Assembly: GCF_001584185.1 (NCBI RefSeq)
Contig: NZ_CP013234.1
Coordinates: 744,001 to 808,000 of the forward strand
Direction: 5' to 3'
Source: Collimonas pratensis
GTDB lineage: Bacteria; Pseudomonadota; Gammaproteobacteria; Burkholderiales; Burkholderiaceae_D
Length of the DNA: 64,000 bases
The notes beneath the pieces were generated by a model, which was given only the letters and a program-made list of their open reading frames with translations, was not told where the DNA came from and searched no databases. Positions 1 through 9,653 of the stretch are shown in pieces; within the stretch, counting starts at the first letter, position 1; every line of letters begins with the position of its first letter. Position numbers and translations under genes: made by a program.

Positions 1-846
1 GCGCGAGCCGGGATATTTTTTCAGGAAATCGGTCAGGATGTGCTCGACTTCCGTACTATCCGCCACTTGCGCACTGGTCAGGATCGCCAGCTCGGAATCG
101 GGTTTCAGGTTCAGGGCGATTTTCGCTTCTTCCTTGGCGCGCGCGGTATTGCCGCTGCTGAAGGCTTGCTGCGCTAGCGCCAGGTGGGCTTCGGCCATCG
201 CCGTGTAAGGCGTCACCAGCTGTTCCAGCAGAGCGAAGGCGCCGGCCTTGTCTTGCGCCCGCGTCAGCAGGCGCTGGATCTGCAGCATCATGACGCCGCG
301 TGCCTGCTGCGGCGCATCCTGCAAGCGTTTCTCCAGGATCGGCTTGGCTTCGACCAGGTTATTGCTGAGCATGATGAAGCCGAGATAGTACTGGGTCGCT
401 TCTTCCGAATCCGGCGCAAGTTCGCGCCACAGGCGGATCGCCACCAGCGCTTCGCTGGCCTGTTTGGCGCTCAGCGCCATTTCGGCCGCGCGCCGCGCCA
501 GGCGCGGATCGCGTGTCTGCTGGGCGGCGCCCAGCAAGGTCACATAGGCGGATTGCCAATTGCCGCGCTGGAAGGCGATTTCCGAACTGAGCACCTTGAA
601 CAGGATTTCCTTGGTCAGCGGCACGGCCGGCAAGTGTTCTTCTGGCGGCTTGACCGGCATGGCCCGGGTCGCCAGCTTGCGCGCCTTGATCTGCTCCGGA
701 CTGGCTGCCGAGCTTGCCGCCTGGCTTGCGGCGGAAGGGGTGTCAGCATTGGCGGCGGGGCTTGTGGCATCGTTGTTGCTTGGCGATACAGCGGCGCAAG
801 CCGACAGCAGGGTAGAGAGCGTTACAATGGCAAGGGCTTTTTTCAA
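1..846 (-). CDS. TPR-repeat lipoprotein, partial (C-terminus outside window)
   Basis: The minus-strand reading frame is open from 846 to the window edge, about 282 residues. It starts at a TTG and begins MKKALAIVTLSTLLSACAA, a lipoprotein signal with lipobox LSAC, so the mature protein should be lipid-anchored. The rest is helical and rich in Ala, Leu and Glu with TPR-like spacing, for example around 61-240. The upstream in-frame-looking ATG at 863 is in a different frame and does not give the signal peptide. This is probably the tetratricopeptide lipoprotein often found divergent from mutM in Burkholderiales. Its molecular role is unknown, and the TPR call rests on composition seen by eye. 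Confidence 0.7.
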   Translation of the reverse strand, partial: MKKALAIVTLSTLLSACAAVSPSNNDATSPAANADTPSAASQAASSAASPEQIKARKLATRAMPVKPPEEHLPAVPLTKEILFKVLSSEIAFQRGNWQSAYVTLLGAAQQTRDPRLARRAAEMALSAKQASEALVAIRLWRELAPDSEEATQYYLGFIMLSNNLVEAKPILEKRLQDAPQQARGVMMLQIQRLLTRAQDKAGAFALLEQLVTPYTAMAEAHLALAQQAFSSGNTARAKEEAKIALNLKPDSELAILTSAQVADSTEVEHILTDFLKKYPGSR

Positions 847-963
847 GGGACATATCCTAGCTTGTCAGCAGTGAGTTCTGAATTTCAGAGGTAACCCTGA
901 TTTTACGCCCAACCCGGGAGCAATGCGCAGCGGCCGGCGGGAGTTTTGTTTCAAAAAATGTAT

Positions 964-988
964 CGGCGGCGCCTTGCTGATGCCGCCG
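964..988. other. Hairpin in the 296-bp gap between the TPR lipoprotein and mutM
   Basis: CGGCGGC (964-970) pairs with GCCGCCG (982-988) over an 11-nt loop, with no clear T-run. The rest of the 847-1142 gap has short repeats of the form CTTGTTTAGTTG around 1000-1060. I see no gene in it. It must hold the divergent promoters of the two flanking genes, but I could not place them with confidence. Confidence 0.35.
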
Positions 989-1142
989 TTTGTGTGTCGT
1001 GCTTGCTTAGCTGCTTATTAGCGGCCTGCTTAGTTACTTGTTTAGTTGCTTGTTAACCGTTTATCTGATTAGCCGGAAGCTGGAGAGTTCGCGACAGAAT
1101 TTGTCAGTTGCTGCTCAAGCCTGTCTGCCGGAATAGAGACTT

Positions 1143-1964
1143 ATGCCAGAATTGCCTGAAGTAGAAGTGACCCGCCGCGGCGTTGCGCCGCATCTGGATG
1201 GCCGCGTAGTCACTGCTGTCACTTTTCGTCACAGCGGTTTGCGCTGGCCGTTCCCGCAAGATTTGCCGGCGCTGCTGATCGGCCGTCCGGTGCTGCGGGT
1301 CGAGCGCCGCGGCAAGTATCTGCTGCTGCGCTTCGATCACGGCACGCTGCTGATCCATCTCGGCATGTCCGGCCATCTGCGTATCCTGGAGCGCGGCACG
1401 GTGCCGCAAAAGCACGACCATTTCGATCTGGTCGTCGGCCCGCAGCTGCTGCGCCTGACCGACCCGCGCCGCTTCGGCGCCGTGCTGTGGCATGCCGACG
1501 CCGACGGTCCGCTGGAACAGCATGTGCTGCTGGCCGGCCTCGGACTGGAGCCGCTGGAGCAGGTTTTTTCGGCGCAGATTCTTTATCAGCAGACGCGCAA
1601 GCGCAGCGCGCCGATCAAGCAAGTGCTGCTGGCGGGCGACATCGTGGTCGGGGTCGGCAATATCTACGCTTCCGAAAGCCTGTTCCGCGCCGGCATCAAT
1701 CCGAAAACGGCGGCGCATCGCATCAGTCTGGCGCGTTATGAACGGTTGGTTGATGCCATTCGGATAATTTTAGCGGCGGCAATCGAGAAGGGCGGCAGCA
1801 CTTTACGCGATTTTATTGGTGCCGATGGCCAATCCGGCTACTTCCAACAGAGTTATTTCGTCTATGATCGTGCTGGGTTGCCGTGTAGAAATTGCGGAAC
1901 GCTGATTTCGCAGATCAAACAGGGGCAGCGGTCGACGTTTTATTGCAAGACCTGCCAGAAATGA
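1143..1964 (+). CDS. mutM: Formamidopyrimidine-DNA glycosylase (Fpg/MutM)
   Basis: Base-excision repair enzyme that removes 8-oxoguanine and formamidopyrimidines and nicks the DNA through its lyase activity. The protein has 273 residues, normal for the family. It begins MPELPEVEV, so the catalytic N-terminal proline (Pro2) and Glu3 are present. The helix-two-turn-helix region lies in the middle ([10 protein letters not shown]). The C-terminal zinc finger has Cys248, Cys251, Cys268 and Cys271, with Arg263 in the finger as expected for DNA contact. mutY lies one gene downstream, so the two halves of the GO system for oxidised guanine flank the dynamin-like gene. Confidence 0.97.
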   Translation: MPELPEVEVTRRGVAPHLDGRVVTAVTFRHSGLRWPFPQDLPALLIGRPVLRVERRGKYLLLRFDHGTLLIHLGMSGHLRILERGTVPQKHDHFDLVVGPQLLRLTDPRRFGAVLWHADADGPLEQHVLLAGLGLEPLEQVFSAQILYQQTRKRSAPIKQVLLAGDIVVGVGNIYASESLFRAGINPKTAAHRISLARYERLVDAIRIILAAAIEKGGSTLRDFIGADGQSGYFQQSYFVYDRAGLPCRNCGTLISQIKQGQRSTFYCKTCQK

Positions 1965-2016
1965 ATTCCAGAAATCATCATCAGAAAAATATCAGAAACG
2001 ATAGGCGAGAGCGACA

Positions 2017-4008
2017 GTGAGTAATCTAGTTCAGAAATTCCAGGAATACAGTGAGTGGCGTACCGGCGTGGCCGGCGCATTGCGGCGTTACCAGACTTGG
2101 GCGAGCGCATCGAAATTATCGGATATCGCCAGCGAACAGCGTATCGAACGCGCCCTGGCGCGGCTGACCGACGATAAATTGTCGATTGCCTTCGTCGCCG
2201 AATTCTCGCGCGGGAAATCAGAACTGATCAACGCCATCTTCTTCGCCGACTACGGCCAGCGCATCTTGCCGTCCGCGGCCGGCCGCACCACCATGTGTCC
2301 GACCGAGCTGCTGTACGACCCTTCGTTCCCGTCCTGTATCCGGCTGCTGCCGATCGAGACCCGCGCCGAATCGCAATCGACCAGCGATTACAAGGGCGCG
2401 CACCATGTCTGGACCGTGCTGCCGCTGGATATCTCTTCCACCGACGGCATGCTGGAGGCCTTCAAGCAGGTCAGCCTGACCAAGTGGGTACCGGTGGAAG
2501 AGGCCAAGCTGTATGGCTTGTACGATGAAGACGACCCCGACGCCGCAGTCGCCGTCGACGTCCTTGGCCGGGTCGAGATTTCTCAGTGGCGCCACGCCAT
2601 CGTCAACTTCCCGCATCCCTTGCTGAAAGAGGGCTTGGTGATTATCGATACGCCGGGCTTGAACGCGATCGGCACCGAGCCGGAATTGACCCTCAACCTG
2701 ATTCCCAACGCCCATGCGGTGTTGTTCATCCTGGCCGCCGATACCGGCGTCACCAAGAGCGATATCGATGTCTGGCGCCACCACATCGGCAGCGGCGCCG
2801 GCCGCATGGTGGTCTTGAACAAGATCGACAGCATGTGGGATGAGCTGCGCTCGCCGTTCGAGGTCGAGCAGCAGATCAGCAAGCAGGTCTCGAGCGTGGC
2901 CCATACGCTGGGGCTGTCGGAGGCGCAGGTGTATCCGGTCTCGGCACAGAAGGGGCTGGTCGGCAAGATCAACGGCGAGCCGGACCTGCTGCGCCGCAGC
3001 CGTCTGCCGGCGCTGGAGAATGCCTTGTCGCGCGAGCTGATACCGGCCAAGCGCGACATCATCCGTTCGCAGCTGATCGCCGACATTCATGACCTGACAG
3101 TCACCAAGCAAGCGCTGATGTCAGCGCATATCCGCAGCGTGGTGGAGCAGTTGCTGGAACTGAAGAGCTTGCGTGGCAAAAATACCTCCATCATCAGCCA
3201 CATGATGAAGCGCATCGATATCGAGAAAAAGGAATTCGACGAGAGTCTGCTCAAGCTGCAGGGCACGCGCACGGTGTTTGCGCGCCTCTCGGCCGGGGTC
3301 TTCACGACGCTCGGCATGGGCTTGCTGAAAGAAGAAATCCGCAAGACGCGCGAGACCATGGAAGGCAGCATGTTTACCGCCGGTTTCCGTCACGCGGTGA
3401 AGGACTTCTTCGACAATGCACAGGAAAACCTGATGCTGTCGGGCCAGAAGACCGATGAAATTTCGGAAATGATGACCATCATGTACCGCAAGTTTTCGAC
3501 CGAGCACGGGCTGGCGCTGTCGACGCCGATGCCGTTTTCGCTGGACAAGTACCGCAAAGAGATCGGCGTGATCGAAACCGCGTATCATCGCCAGTTCGGC
3601 ACGGTGACGCTGGTGAAGACCAGCCAGGTGGTGCTGATGCAGAAATTCTTCGACTCGATCGCCTCGCGCGTCAAGCAAAGCTTCCTGCAAGCCAACCGCG
3701 ATGTCGATGCCTGGCTCAAGGTAGTGATGGCGCCGCTGGAAGAGCAGATTCGCGCCCACAAGTCGCAGCTCAAGCAACGCACCGATTCGATAGAACGGGT
3801 GCATGTGGCGATCGACAGCCTGGAAGAGAAAATCCAGTCGGTGGAAATGTTGCAGAATGAATTGACTGCGCAAAGAAACACCTTGATGGCGCTGGAGAAT
3901 GATTTGAGAAACGCGCTGGGAAGTGATACCTATGTTGGGACAGAGTTTAATAGCCACCGTAGCGTGGCGAATTACACTACCCGTGCGGCTCTGTCCCCAT
4001 CTGATTAG
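2017..4008 (+). CDS. Dynamin-like GTPase
   Basis: 663-residue large GTPase of the bacterial dynamin-like group, with a GTG start. The G1 loop is AEFSRGKS (residues 61-68); its first position is Ala rather than the usual Gly. A Thr-rich switch I (AGRTTMCPT) follows, then G3 DTPGL and G4 NKID. The C-terminal half (about 370-640) is helical with coiled-coil character and includes short hydrophobic stretches near residue 430 (LSAGVFTTLGMGLL), as expected for a membrane-remodelling stalk. Such proteins are thought to act on the inner membrane, but no substrate can be named here. It starts 52 bp after mutM and ends 50 bp before mutY on the same strand. Confidence 0.85.
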   Translation: MSNLVQKFQEYSEWRTGVAGALRRYQTWASASKLSDIASEQRIERALARLTDDKLSIAFVAEFSRGKSELINAIFFADYGQRILPSAAGRTTMCPTELLYDPSFPSCIRLLPIETRAESQSTSDYKGAHHVWTVLPLDISSTDGMLEAFKQVSLTKWVPVEEAKLYGLYDEDDPDAAVAVDVLGRVEISQWRHAIVNFPHPLLKEGLVIIDTPGLNAIGTEPELTLNLIPNAHAVLFILAADTGVTKSDIDVWRHHIGSGAGRMVVLNKIDSMWDELRSPFEVEQQISKQVSSVAHTLGLSEAQVYPVSAQKGLVGKINGEPDLLRRSRLPALENALSRELIPAKRDIIRSQLIADIHDLTVTKQALMSAHIRSVVEQLLELKSLRGKNTSIISHMMKRIDIEKKEFDESLLKLQGTRTVFARLSAGVFTTLGMGLLKEEIRKTRETMEGSMFTAGFRHAVKDFFDNAQENLMLSGQKTDEISEMMTIMYRKFSTEHGLALSTPMPFSLDKYRKEIGVIETAYHRQFGTVTLVKTSQVVLMQKFFDSIASRVKQSFLQANRDVDAWLKVVMAPLEEQIRAHKSQLKQRTDSIERVHVAIDSLEEKIQSVEMLQNELTAQRNTLMALENDLRNALGSDTYVGTEFNSHRSVANYTTRAALSPSD

Positions 4009-4058
4009 GGGGAGCTTGAAGCACGTACATACCGTTGTAAAACCGCAATGAGACAGAT

Positions 4059-5171
4059 TTGAAAATTATTTGCAGCACTGACAGTGATTCCGCATTTGCT
4101 AAATTCGCCGATCCTTCTTTTTCCGCGGCGGTGATCGCCTGGCAGAAGCAGCATGGCCGTCACGCCTTGCCGTGGCAGCAGACGCGCGACGCCTACCGCG
4201 TCTGGCTCTCTGAAATCATGCTGCAGCAGACCCAGGTGGCGGCGGTGATCCCCTATTACCAGAAGTTCCTGGCCAGCTTTCCCGATGTGCAGGCGCTGGC
4301 GGCCGCTCCCAGCGAAGCAGTGATGGCGCACTGGAGCGGGCTGGGCTATTACACTCGCGCTCGCAATCTGCACCGCTGCGCGCAGCGCGTGGTGGCGGAG
4401 CATGGCGGCATCTTCCCGCGCGATCCGGCGCTGCTGCAGGATTTGCCCGGCATCGGCCGTTCCACTGCTGCTGCCATCGCCGCTTTTTCCTACGGCGTGC
4501 AGGCTGCCATCCTGGACGGCAACGTCAAGCGCGTGTTCGCGCGGGTGTTCGGGATTGAAGGCTATCCCGGCGCCAAGCCGGTGGAAGATGCGATGTGGCA
4601 GCGCGCGGTGGCGCTGCTGCCGCAGCAGGGCGTCGAATCGTATACGCAAGGCTTGATGGATCTGGGGGCGACCCTGTGCACACGCAGCAAGCCGTCTTGC
4701 CAGACTTGCCCGCTGGCGCAGCGCTGCGTCGCGCTGGCGGCCGGCCGCACGGCGGAACTGCCGGTGCGCAAGCCGAAGAAAGCCATTCCCGAAAAATATA
4801 TCGGCATGCTGGTGATTGTCGACCAGGGCCAGGTCTTGCTGGAACAGCGCCCCGACAGCGGCATCTGGGGCGGCTTGCTGTCGCTGCCGGAAGTGGCGCC
4901 GGAAGGCGATGTGGCGACTGCGCTGGCGCGCGCTACGGCGGCGTTCGGCAGCATCGCTTCATACGAAGCGCTGTCAGGCTTCACCCATGTATTCACCCAT
5001 TTCAAGCTGCATATCGCGCCGTTCCAGATTACGCTGGCGCAGCGGCTGGACGGCATTGCAGAGCCCCGTCACGTCTGGTATCCGGCCGCCAGGCTGACGG
5101 ACGCGCCGTTGCCGGCGCCGGTCAAGAAGCTGCTGCTGGAAGTGTTCCGCGAAGCAGATCTGTTTGCCTGA
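4059..5171 (+). CDS. mutY: Adenine DNA glycosylase MutY
   Basis: Removes adenine mispaired with 8-oxoguanine. 370 residues. The helix-hairpin-helix is seen at LPGIGRSTAAAIAAF, followed by the catalytic Asp in AILDGNVKRV. The [4Fe-4S] cluster ligands have the C-X6-C-X2-C-X5-C spacing (CTRSKPSCQTCPLAQRC). A NUDIX-like C-terminal domain from about residue 230 reads the oxidised base. The start is a TTG at 4059; the nearest upstream ATG (4048) runs into a stop after four codons, and a GTG near 4131 is an alternative. The function is secure, the start less so. Confidence 0.95.
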   Translation: MKIICSTDSDSAFAKFADPSFSAAVIAWQKQHGRHALPWQQTRDAYRVWLSEIMLQQTQVAAVIPYYQKFLASFPDVQALAAAPSEAVMAHWSGLGYYTRARNLHRCAQRVVAEHGGIFPRDPALLQDLPGIGRSTAAAIAAFSYGVQAAILDGNVKRVFARVFGIEGYPGAKPVEDAMWQRAVALLPQQGVESYTQGLMDLGATLCTRSKPSCQTCPLAQRCVALAAGRTAELPVRKPKKAIPEKYIGMLVIVDQGQVLLEQRPDSGIWGGLLSLPEVAPEGDVATALARATAAFGSIASYEALSGFTHVFTHFKLHIAPFQITLAQRLDGIAEPRHVWYPAARLTDAPLPAPVKKLLLEVFREADLFA

Positions 5172-5227
5172 GTGTGAATGAGGTGGCTTTTGTATTCCAA
5201 GCTGCAGCTTCGCGTAGGCGGCCCTAA

Positions 5228-5340
5228 CTACGCGTCCCGGTCATCCCCGCGAACGCGGGGATCCAAGTTGCTGAGTGTGGTATGAAAAATGGATTCCCGC
5301 GTGCGGGAATGACGGGGTCGCCTAGACGGGGTCGCCTAGA
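5228..5340. repeat. REP-like palindromic repeat, family A (copy 1)
   Basis: Two inverted hairpins, CCCCGCGAACGCGGGG (about 5244-5259) and ATTCCCGCGTGCGGGAAT (about 5293-5310), in opposite orientation, flanked by ACTACGCGTCCCGG and a doubled GTCGCCTAGA. The same elements recur at 19208-19312 and 28796-28853. The ATTCCCGCG...CGGGAAT core resembles the dRS3-type repeats of Neisseria. The element lies between the convergent genes mutY and the LON-domain gene. Confidence 0.85.
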
Positions 5341-5962
5341 TAATATTGTGCTGCAGGAGATACTGGTGAATGATGCCGAGCCGTTCGCTGCCGTCGGTCA
5401 GCTCCAAAAGTTTTTGCCGCGCTTTCAAGGGAATCGGCAGGATTTCGCACCAGCGATTGGCGACCCAGCCGGCGTTGTCGAATTGCGCCGGCAATGAAAA
5501 CGGGCTGGCGAAATCATTGCCGTGGGTTGCCCGGCCTTTCTTGTTGATGTCATCGATGACCAGCTTCAGCGTGCCTGCGCATTGCAAGTGAGCTTCGTCC
5601 GGCGTGGTGGCGGGATCGGCGGCTATCAGCTCTATCTGTGCTTCCAGGCGCTGGTCCTGCAGCACCCGCTGCTGCAGGATGCGGAAGCGCTGGCTGCCCT
5701 CGGTGCGCAACATCATCACGCCCAGGTCTTGCATGTCCCATTCGGTAATGCGAGTCAGGCAGCCGACGCTTTCAGGCTCGGCTGCCATTCCTACTTCCTG
5801 TCCCGATTTGATCAGCACTACGCCGAACTGCTGCCCGCTTTTCATGCAGCTGCGCAGCATGTCGAGATAACGGGTTTCAAATACCTTGAGCGGCAAGACG
5901 CCGCCGGGGAACAGGACGGCATTGAGGGGGAACAGCGGAATCCAGGAGTTGTTTTCGGACAT
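5336..5962 (-). CDS. LON peptidase N-terminal (substrate-binding) domain protein
   Basis: 208-residue stand-alone LON N-terminal domain with no ATPase or protease part. The N-terminus IPLFPLNAVLFPGGVLPLKVFE and the following YLDMLRSC are typical of the domain's beta-rich core. Its role is not established; such proteins are assumed to bind proteins or peptides. It sits on the same strand downstream of rapZ with a 45-bp gap, so it may be co-transcribed with it. Its stop codon lies at the edge of a family A palindromic repeat. Confidence 0.88.
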   Translation of the reverse strand: MSENNSWIPLFPLNAVLFPGGVLPLKVFETRYLDMLRSCMKSGQQFGVVLIKSGQEVGMAAEPESVGCLTRITEWDMQDLGVMMLRTEGSQRFRILQQRVLQDQRLEAQIELIAADPATTPDEAHLQCAGTLKLVIDDINKKGRATHGNDFASPFSLPAQFDNAGWVANRWCEILPIPLKARQKLLELTDGSERLGIIHQYLLQHNII

Positions 5963-6007
5963 GGAAAAAATGGGATGAGCGGCGGATGGAGAGAACTGCG
6001 GTGCGGA

Positions 6008-6889
6008 CTAATGATCGCCGGCGCGCTTGGTCAGTTCACGATGGCGCCGCACTACGCGTTCAGACACCTGGAAATATTCCGCCAGCTGTTCCACCATGTA
6101 GACGGAACGATGCTGGCCGCCGGTGCAGCCGATGGCAACCGTGAGGTAGCTGCGGTTATCGTCCTTGAACTCCGGTAGCCATTTTTCGACAAAGTTGCGG
6201 ATATCGCCCAGCAGATCGCTGACCTTGGGCAATCCTTCCAGGAAGTCGATCACCGGCTGGTCGCGTCCGGTCAGCGGCCGCAGCTTGATGTCGTAATGCG
6301 GATTTGGCAGCATGCGCACATCGAACACCAGGTCGGCATCCAGCGGCACGCCGCGCTTGAAGGCGAACGATTCGAACAGCAGGGTCAGCGGCGCCGGTTC
6401 GGTATCGACCAGCTCCTTGATCCAGCTGCGCAGGCGGTTGGCGCTCATGTCGGAAGTGTCGATGGTATGACCGATGGCTTCGATCTCGACCAGCATTTCG
6501 CGCTCGATCTGGATGCATTCGGTCAGAGTCAGGCGGTCGCTCGGATTCTGGCCGGGACGCAGCCGGTGCGACAACGGATGGCTGCGCCGGGTCTCGGAAA
6601 AACGGGCGATCAGGGATTCGGTCTGCGCCGTCAGGAAAAATACCTTGACGTCGTGTCCTTCGGCCCTCAGTTGCTTGATGTCGCTCGGCAAGCCGGCCAG
6701 CGAATCGGCGCTGCGAGCGTCGGTGGCCACAGCCAGCATCTGCGCTCCTTCATGCTGGCGCGCGGCGACCAGCTCGCGCAGTAAAACCGGCGGCAGGTTG
6801 TCGACGCAAAAATACCCCGCGTCTTCGAGTACTCGAAGAGCGACTGATTTACCGGAGCCGGAGATGCCAGTGATAAGAATAATGCGCAT
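6008..6889 (-). CDS. rapZ: RNase adapter / nucleotide-binding protein RapZ
   Basis: 293-residue RapZ (YvcJ/YhbJ) family protein. The N-terminal P-loop is GISGSGKS (residues 8-15), and the C-terminal RNA-binding domain includes [17 protein letters not shown]. In enterobacteria RapZ directs RNase E to the sRNA GlmZ to control glucosamine-6-phosphate synthase; the target in betaproteobacteria is less clear. The order ptsN-hprK-rapZ on one strand is the classical setting linking it to PTS-type phosphorylation signals. Confidence 0.95.
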   Translation of the reverse strand: MRIILITGISGSGKSVALRVLEDAGYFCVDNLPPVLLRELVAARQHEGAQMLAVATDARSADSLAGLPSDIKQLRAEGHDVKVFFLTAQTESLIARFSETRRSHPLSHRLRPGQNPSDRLTLTECIQIEREMLVEIEAIGHTIDTSDMSANRLRSWIKELVDTEPAPLTLLFESFAFKRGVPLDADLVFDVRMLPNPHYDIKLRPLTGRDQPVIDFLEGLPKVSDLLGDIRNFVEKWLPEFKDDNRSYLTVAIGCTGGQHRSVYMVEQLAEYFQVSERVVRRHRELTKRAGDH

Positions 6890-7093
6890 AGGAGAATGAT
6901 ACCGTAAGTCGCGTTTGTTTCAGGGAGTGCCCGCTTTGGAAAGGGCGTGCAAGGAATTCCATAAGCAAGAAACGCTCCTGTGAGGAGCGCTTCAGCGCCA
7001 GATCTGCTGCCCGTATTTTATATGTGACTGCGGAAAATCCTGCGCCAAGGGCACACAAGGTTTTGTATCCTTATGTACTTTCTGTCTAGTAGC

Positions 7094-7121
7094 GTAGGGT
7101 GGGCACCTGTGCCCACCCTAC
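7094..7121. repeat. REP-like palindromic repeat, family B (copy 1)
   Basis: Palindrome GTAGGGTGGGCAC-CT-GTGCCCACCCTAC with a 13-bp arm, located directly before the 3' end of hprK and between hprK and rapZ. Longer copies of the same arm occur at 30357-30426 and 35175-35297. It could act as a transcript 3'-end stabiliser; this is inference. Confidence 0.85.
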
Positions 7122-8074
7122 AGATCACTGTCGCTATCCATCGCAATCCGCTGCCGGGCGATGAAATCCTTGAGAGTGTCGATGCCGCGCAGCTGCAGTA
7201 TGGTATTGCGCACCGCGGCTTCCAGCAGCACCGCGATGTTGCGGCCGGCGGCCACCGGGATGATGACCTTGCGAATCGCCAGCCCCAGCACTTCCTGGGT
7301 ATGGGCGTCGAGCGGCAGCCGTTCGTAGTTTTCTTCCAGCGTCGCGCGCCGCACCAGATGGACGATCAGCTTGAGGCGCATCTTGCGCCGCACCGCGGTT
7401 TCGCCAAAGATGGTCTTGATGTCGAGTAGGCCGAGGCCGCGCACTTCCAGCAGGTTTTGCAGCAGGTGCGGGCAGCGTCCTTCGATCATGTTCGGCGCGA
7501 TGCGCGCGAACTCGACCGCATCGTCCGCCACCAGGCCGTGGCTGCGCGAAATCAGTTCCAGGCCCAGCTCGCTTTTGCCGAGGCCGGATTCGCCGGTGAT
7601 CAGCACGCCGACGCCCAGTACATCCATGAACACACCGTGCATGGTGATGCGCTGCGCCAGTTTTTTTGACAGGTACACGCGCAGGTAATCGATCACCTGG
7701 GCGGCGGGCAGCGGCGTGGAAAACAGCGGGATATTTTTTTCGTCGCAGATTTCAAGGATGTCCGGCGGCGTCGCCAATCCTTGTGCAATGATGAATGCGG
7801 GCGGGGCGCCGGCCACCAGTTCGGCGGTCTGGTAGACCCGCGAAGTGGCCGAGAGGCGCTGGTAGTACTCGGTTTCCTGATGGCCGAAAACCTGGATCCG
7901 GCCCGGATGGATCAGGTTCAAGTGGCCGACCTGGTCGGCGGCCGAAGCGGCGTCGCCGGAAATCAGGCGCTCGCCGCCGGGGAAGCCGGCAAACCAGCCT
8001 AGTTGCAGCGACTCGCGGTTTTCGTCATACAGTTGCTGGATCGAGAGGGGCGTGGAAGCGGGCATGGTTGGCAT
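7118..8074 (-). CDS. hprK: HPr kinase/phosphorylase HprK
   Basis: 318 residues. An N-terminal domain (about 1-130) is followed by the kinase domain, with P-loop GESGLGKS at residues 161-168, the preceding MHG histidine (His146) and the HPrK signature region [18 protein letters not shown]. It phosphorylates and dephosphorylates HPr on serine. In betaproteobacteria it usually serves an incomplete, regulatory PTS. It lies between ptsN and rapZ on one strand. The start at 8074 gives MPTMPAS; a start three codons later is also possible. Confidence 0.96.
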   Translation of the reverse strand: MPTMPASTPLSIQQLYDENRESLQLGWFAGFPGGERLISGDAASAADQVGHLNLIHPGRIQVFGHQETEYYQRLSATSRVYQTAELVAGAPPAFIIAQGLATPPDILEICDEKNIPLFSTPLPAAQVIDYLRVYLSKKLAQRITMHGVFMDVLGVGVLITGESGLGKSELGLELISRSHGLVADDAVEFARIAPNMIEGRCPHLLQNLLEVRGLGLLDIKTIFGETAVRRKMRLKLIVHLVRRATLEENYERLPLDAHTQEVLGLAIRKVIIPVAAGRNIAVLLEAAVRNTILQLRGIDTLKDFIARQRIAMDSDSDL

Positions 8075-8113
8075 CTGACATGGTAATTAGGCGGGCGGTT
8101 GCCCTCATGTCAA

Positions 8114-8590
8114 TTATGTCGCATTTTCCGTGCCCATGGGCTGCCAGGCGACGATGTGGGCATGCACCGAGGCCGGATCGGGATCGCTGGCCAGGATCTG
8201 GCGGAAGGCGTCGCTGGAAAACATTTCCGCGATTTCCGACAGGATTTCCAGGTGCTGCTGGGTGACGTTGTCTGGAATCAGCAGGAAAACCAGCAGGCTG
8301 ACCGGCTCGCCGTCCGGCGATTCGAATGGAATCGGCTCGGCCAGGCGGACGAATGCCGCCAGCGGCGCTTTCAAGCCCTTTACCCGGCCGTGCGGCACGG
8401 CGACGCCGTGGCCCAGGCCGGTAGAACCCAGGCGTTCGCGTGCGAACAGGTTGTCGGAGACGGTAGAGCGGGCAATGCCGCAGTTGTTTTCGAATAGTAA
8501 GCCGGCTTGTTCGAAAGCGCGTTTTTTACTGGAGACTTCCAGATCCAGCGCCACATTTTGTGCGGGCAGGATTTTTGCAAGATTAGTCAT
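8114..8590 (-). CDS. ptsN: PTS IIA-like nitrogen regulatory protein PtsN (EIIA-Ntr)
   Basis: 158 residues with the EIIA fold of the mannitol/fructose class. The phosphorylatable histidine is His67 in GVAVPHGRVKG. It accepts phosphate from the nitrogen PTS (PtsP/Npr) and regulates metabolism and ion transport rather than sugar uptake. It heads the ptsN-hprK-rapZ series, with 39 bp before hprK. The ribosome-hibernation gene hpf, often found directly upstream in Burkholderiales, is not present here. Confidence 0.93.
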   Translation of the reverse strand: MTNLAKILPAQNVALDLEVSSKKRAFEQAGLLFENNCGIARSTVSDNLFARERLGSTGLGHGVAVPHGRVKGLKAPLAAFVRLAEPIPFESPDGEPVSLLVFLLIPDNVTQQHLEILSEIAEMFSSDAFRQILASDPDPASVHAHIVAWQPMGTENAT

Positions 8591-8909
8591 AATACAAATT
8601 GGTGTGCGGTCCAGTATGGATGGTTGTGTCTCAGAGCCGCCATGGCTAAAAACCTCGCAGCATGTCTAGGACATGCCAGATTCGGGGTTGGGCTGCGGCT
8701 CTTTACTTGCGTGAGCGCAGATTTTACTACAACGCCTCCCCCGCTCTGGCCTGAACCGGCACAAACCGGCGCGATTCAGGCTACGGTGTGCATGGCGCCC
8801 TTACGGCGCCGATAGCGTTCTATTGGCGACACCCAACCCGAATTATAGACTTGATTCCAGCCAACAACATCAACTTGCGGTGATGCTTATCGCTGAATAG
8901 TGTGGTGTT
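8591..8909. other. 319-bp gap between pagP and ptsN
   Basis: No credible gene is seen. It contains two hairpins: GGCGCC-cttac-GGCGCC (8794-8810), and a longer imperfect one formed by GCCTGAA...TTCAGGC (about 8751-8781). One may serve as the pagP transcript end, and the part near 8590 must hold the ptsN promoter. Neither was located precisely. Confidence 0.4.
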
Positions 8910-9521
8910 TTACTTAACTTCAAAGCGCGCGAAGATCAGCCAGACGTCGCCATTGCCCTTGTTCTGGGACAGGCGCGGCACATAAGAACCCATCAGCTTG
9001 GCGCCCTTGACGCCCAGCGACACGACCGGCAGCGCGATCGGAAACGGGAAGCCGCCGAAGTAATCCTGGCGGCTCATCAGCATGGCGGTATAGCCGGCGC
9101 CGACTTCGACTGGCGTCTTGGGCACGTTCCAGATCCATTCATAAGCATAGCCGGCCATGATCTGCGGCTTGAAGTGAGAGTCGCGGATGGCGAACAGGTA
9201 CAGCGATTCGTCATTGCCGTCGGCGTTACGGATAGTGCGGCCGCCGCCCAGGCCCCAGGCCTTTTCATTCAGCTCGCGGATCTTTTCTTCGGTATACGTA
9301 TGGCGGCCATGATAGGCGTAGCCCGACAGATACACTTCCATATCGCCATTGTTGGCGATGTTGCTCAACCGGTCCCCGGTCTGGCTGAGGGTTTTGCTGA
9401 ACCAGCCGGTGGTGTCCGGGGTTTCCTGAGCGTGGGCCGGGGCGTACACGGCGGCGATTGCAGTCATGCCGGAGAATATTGCTGTCCTTTTGACGGCGGT
9501 GAAGCGAGAAAAAATTGTCAT
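8910..9521 (-). CDS. pagP: Lipid A palmitoyltransferase PagP
   Basis: Outer-membrane beta-barrel enzyme that moves palmitate from phospholipid to lipid A, which usually raises resistance to cationic peptides. The start at 9521 is preferred over one 17 codons upstream because AAAGGAC lies just before it and the product then begins with a signal peptide ending AHAQ. Family landmarks are the His in SGYAYHGRHTY, the Asp-Ser pair in AIRDSHFKPQ that matches the E. coli active-site pair, and the aromatic GYAYEWIW strand. Product is 203 residues including the signal. Confidence 0.9.
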   Translation of the reverse strand: MTIFSRFTAVKRTAIFSGMTAIAAVYAPAHAQETPDTTGWFSKTLSQTGDRLSNIANNGDMEVYLSGYAYHGRHTYTEEKIRELNEKAWGLGGGRTIRNADGNDESLYLFAIRDSHFKPQIMAGYAYEWIWNVPKTPVEVGAGYTAMLMSRQDYFGGFPFPIALPVVSLGVKGAKLMGSYVPRLSQNKGNGDVWLIFARFEVK

Positions 9522-9653
9522 AAAAAATAGAGTCCTTTGCAGCGAGGTGGTACGGTAGACGTGTAGTGACAACGCGTCAATATCCCCGCTAATTTAATGC
9601 GCATTTATGTGCCTAAGTGCTGTCTTTTTGCTACAAATGTAACGAATTGTGTG

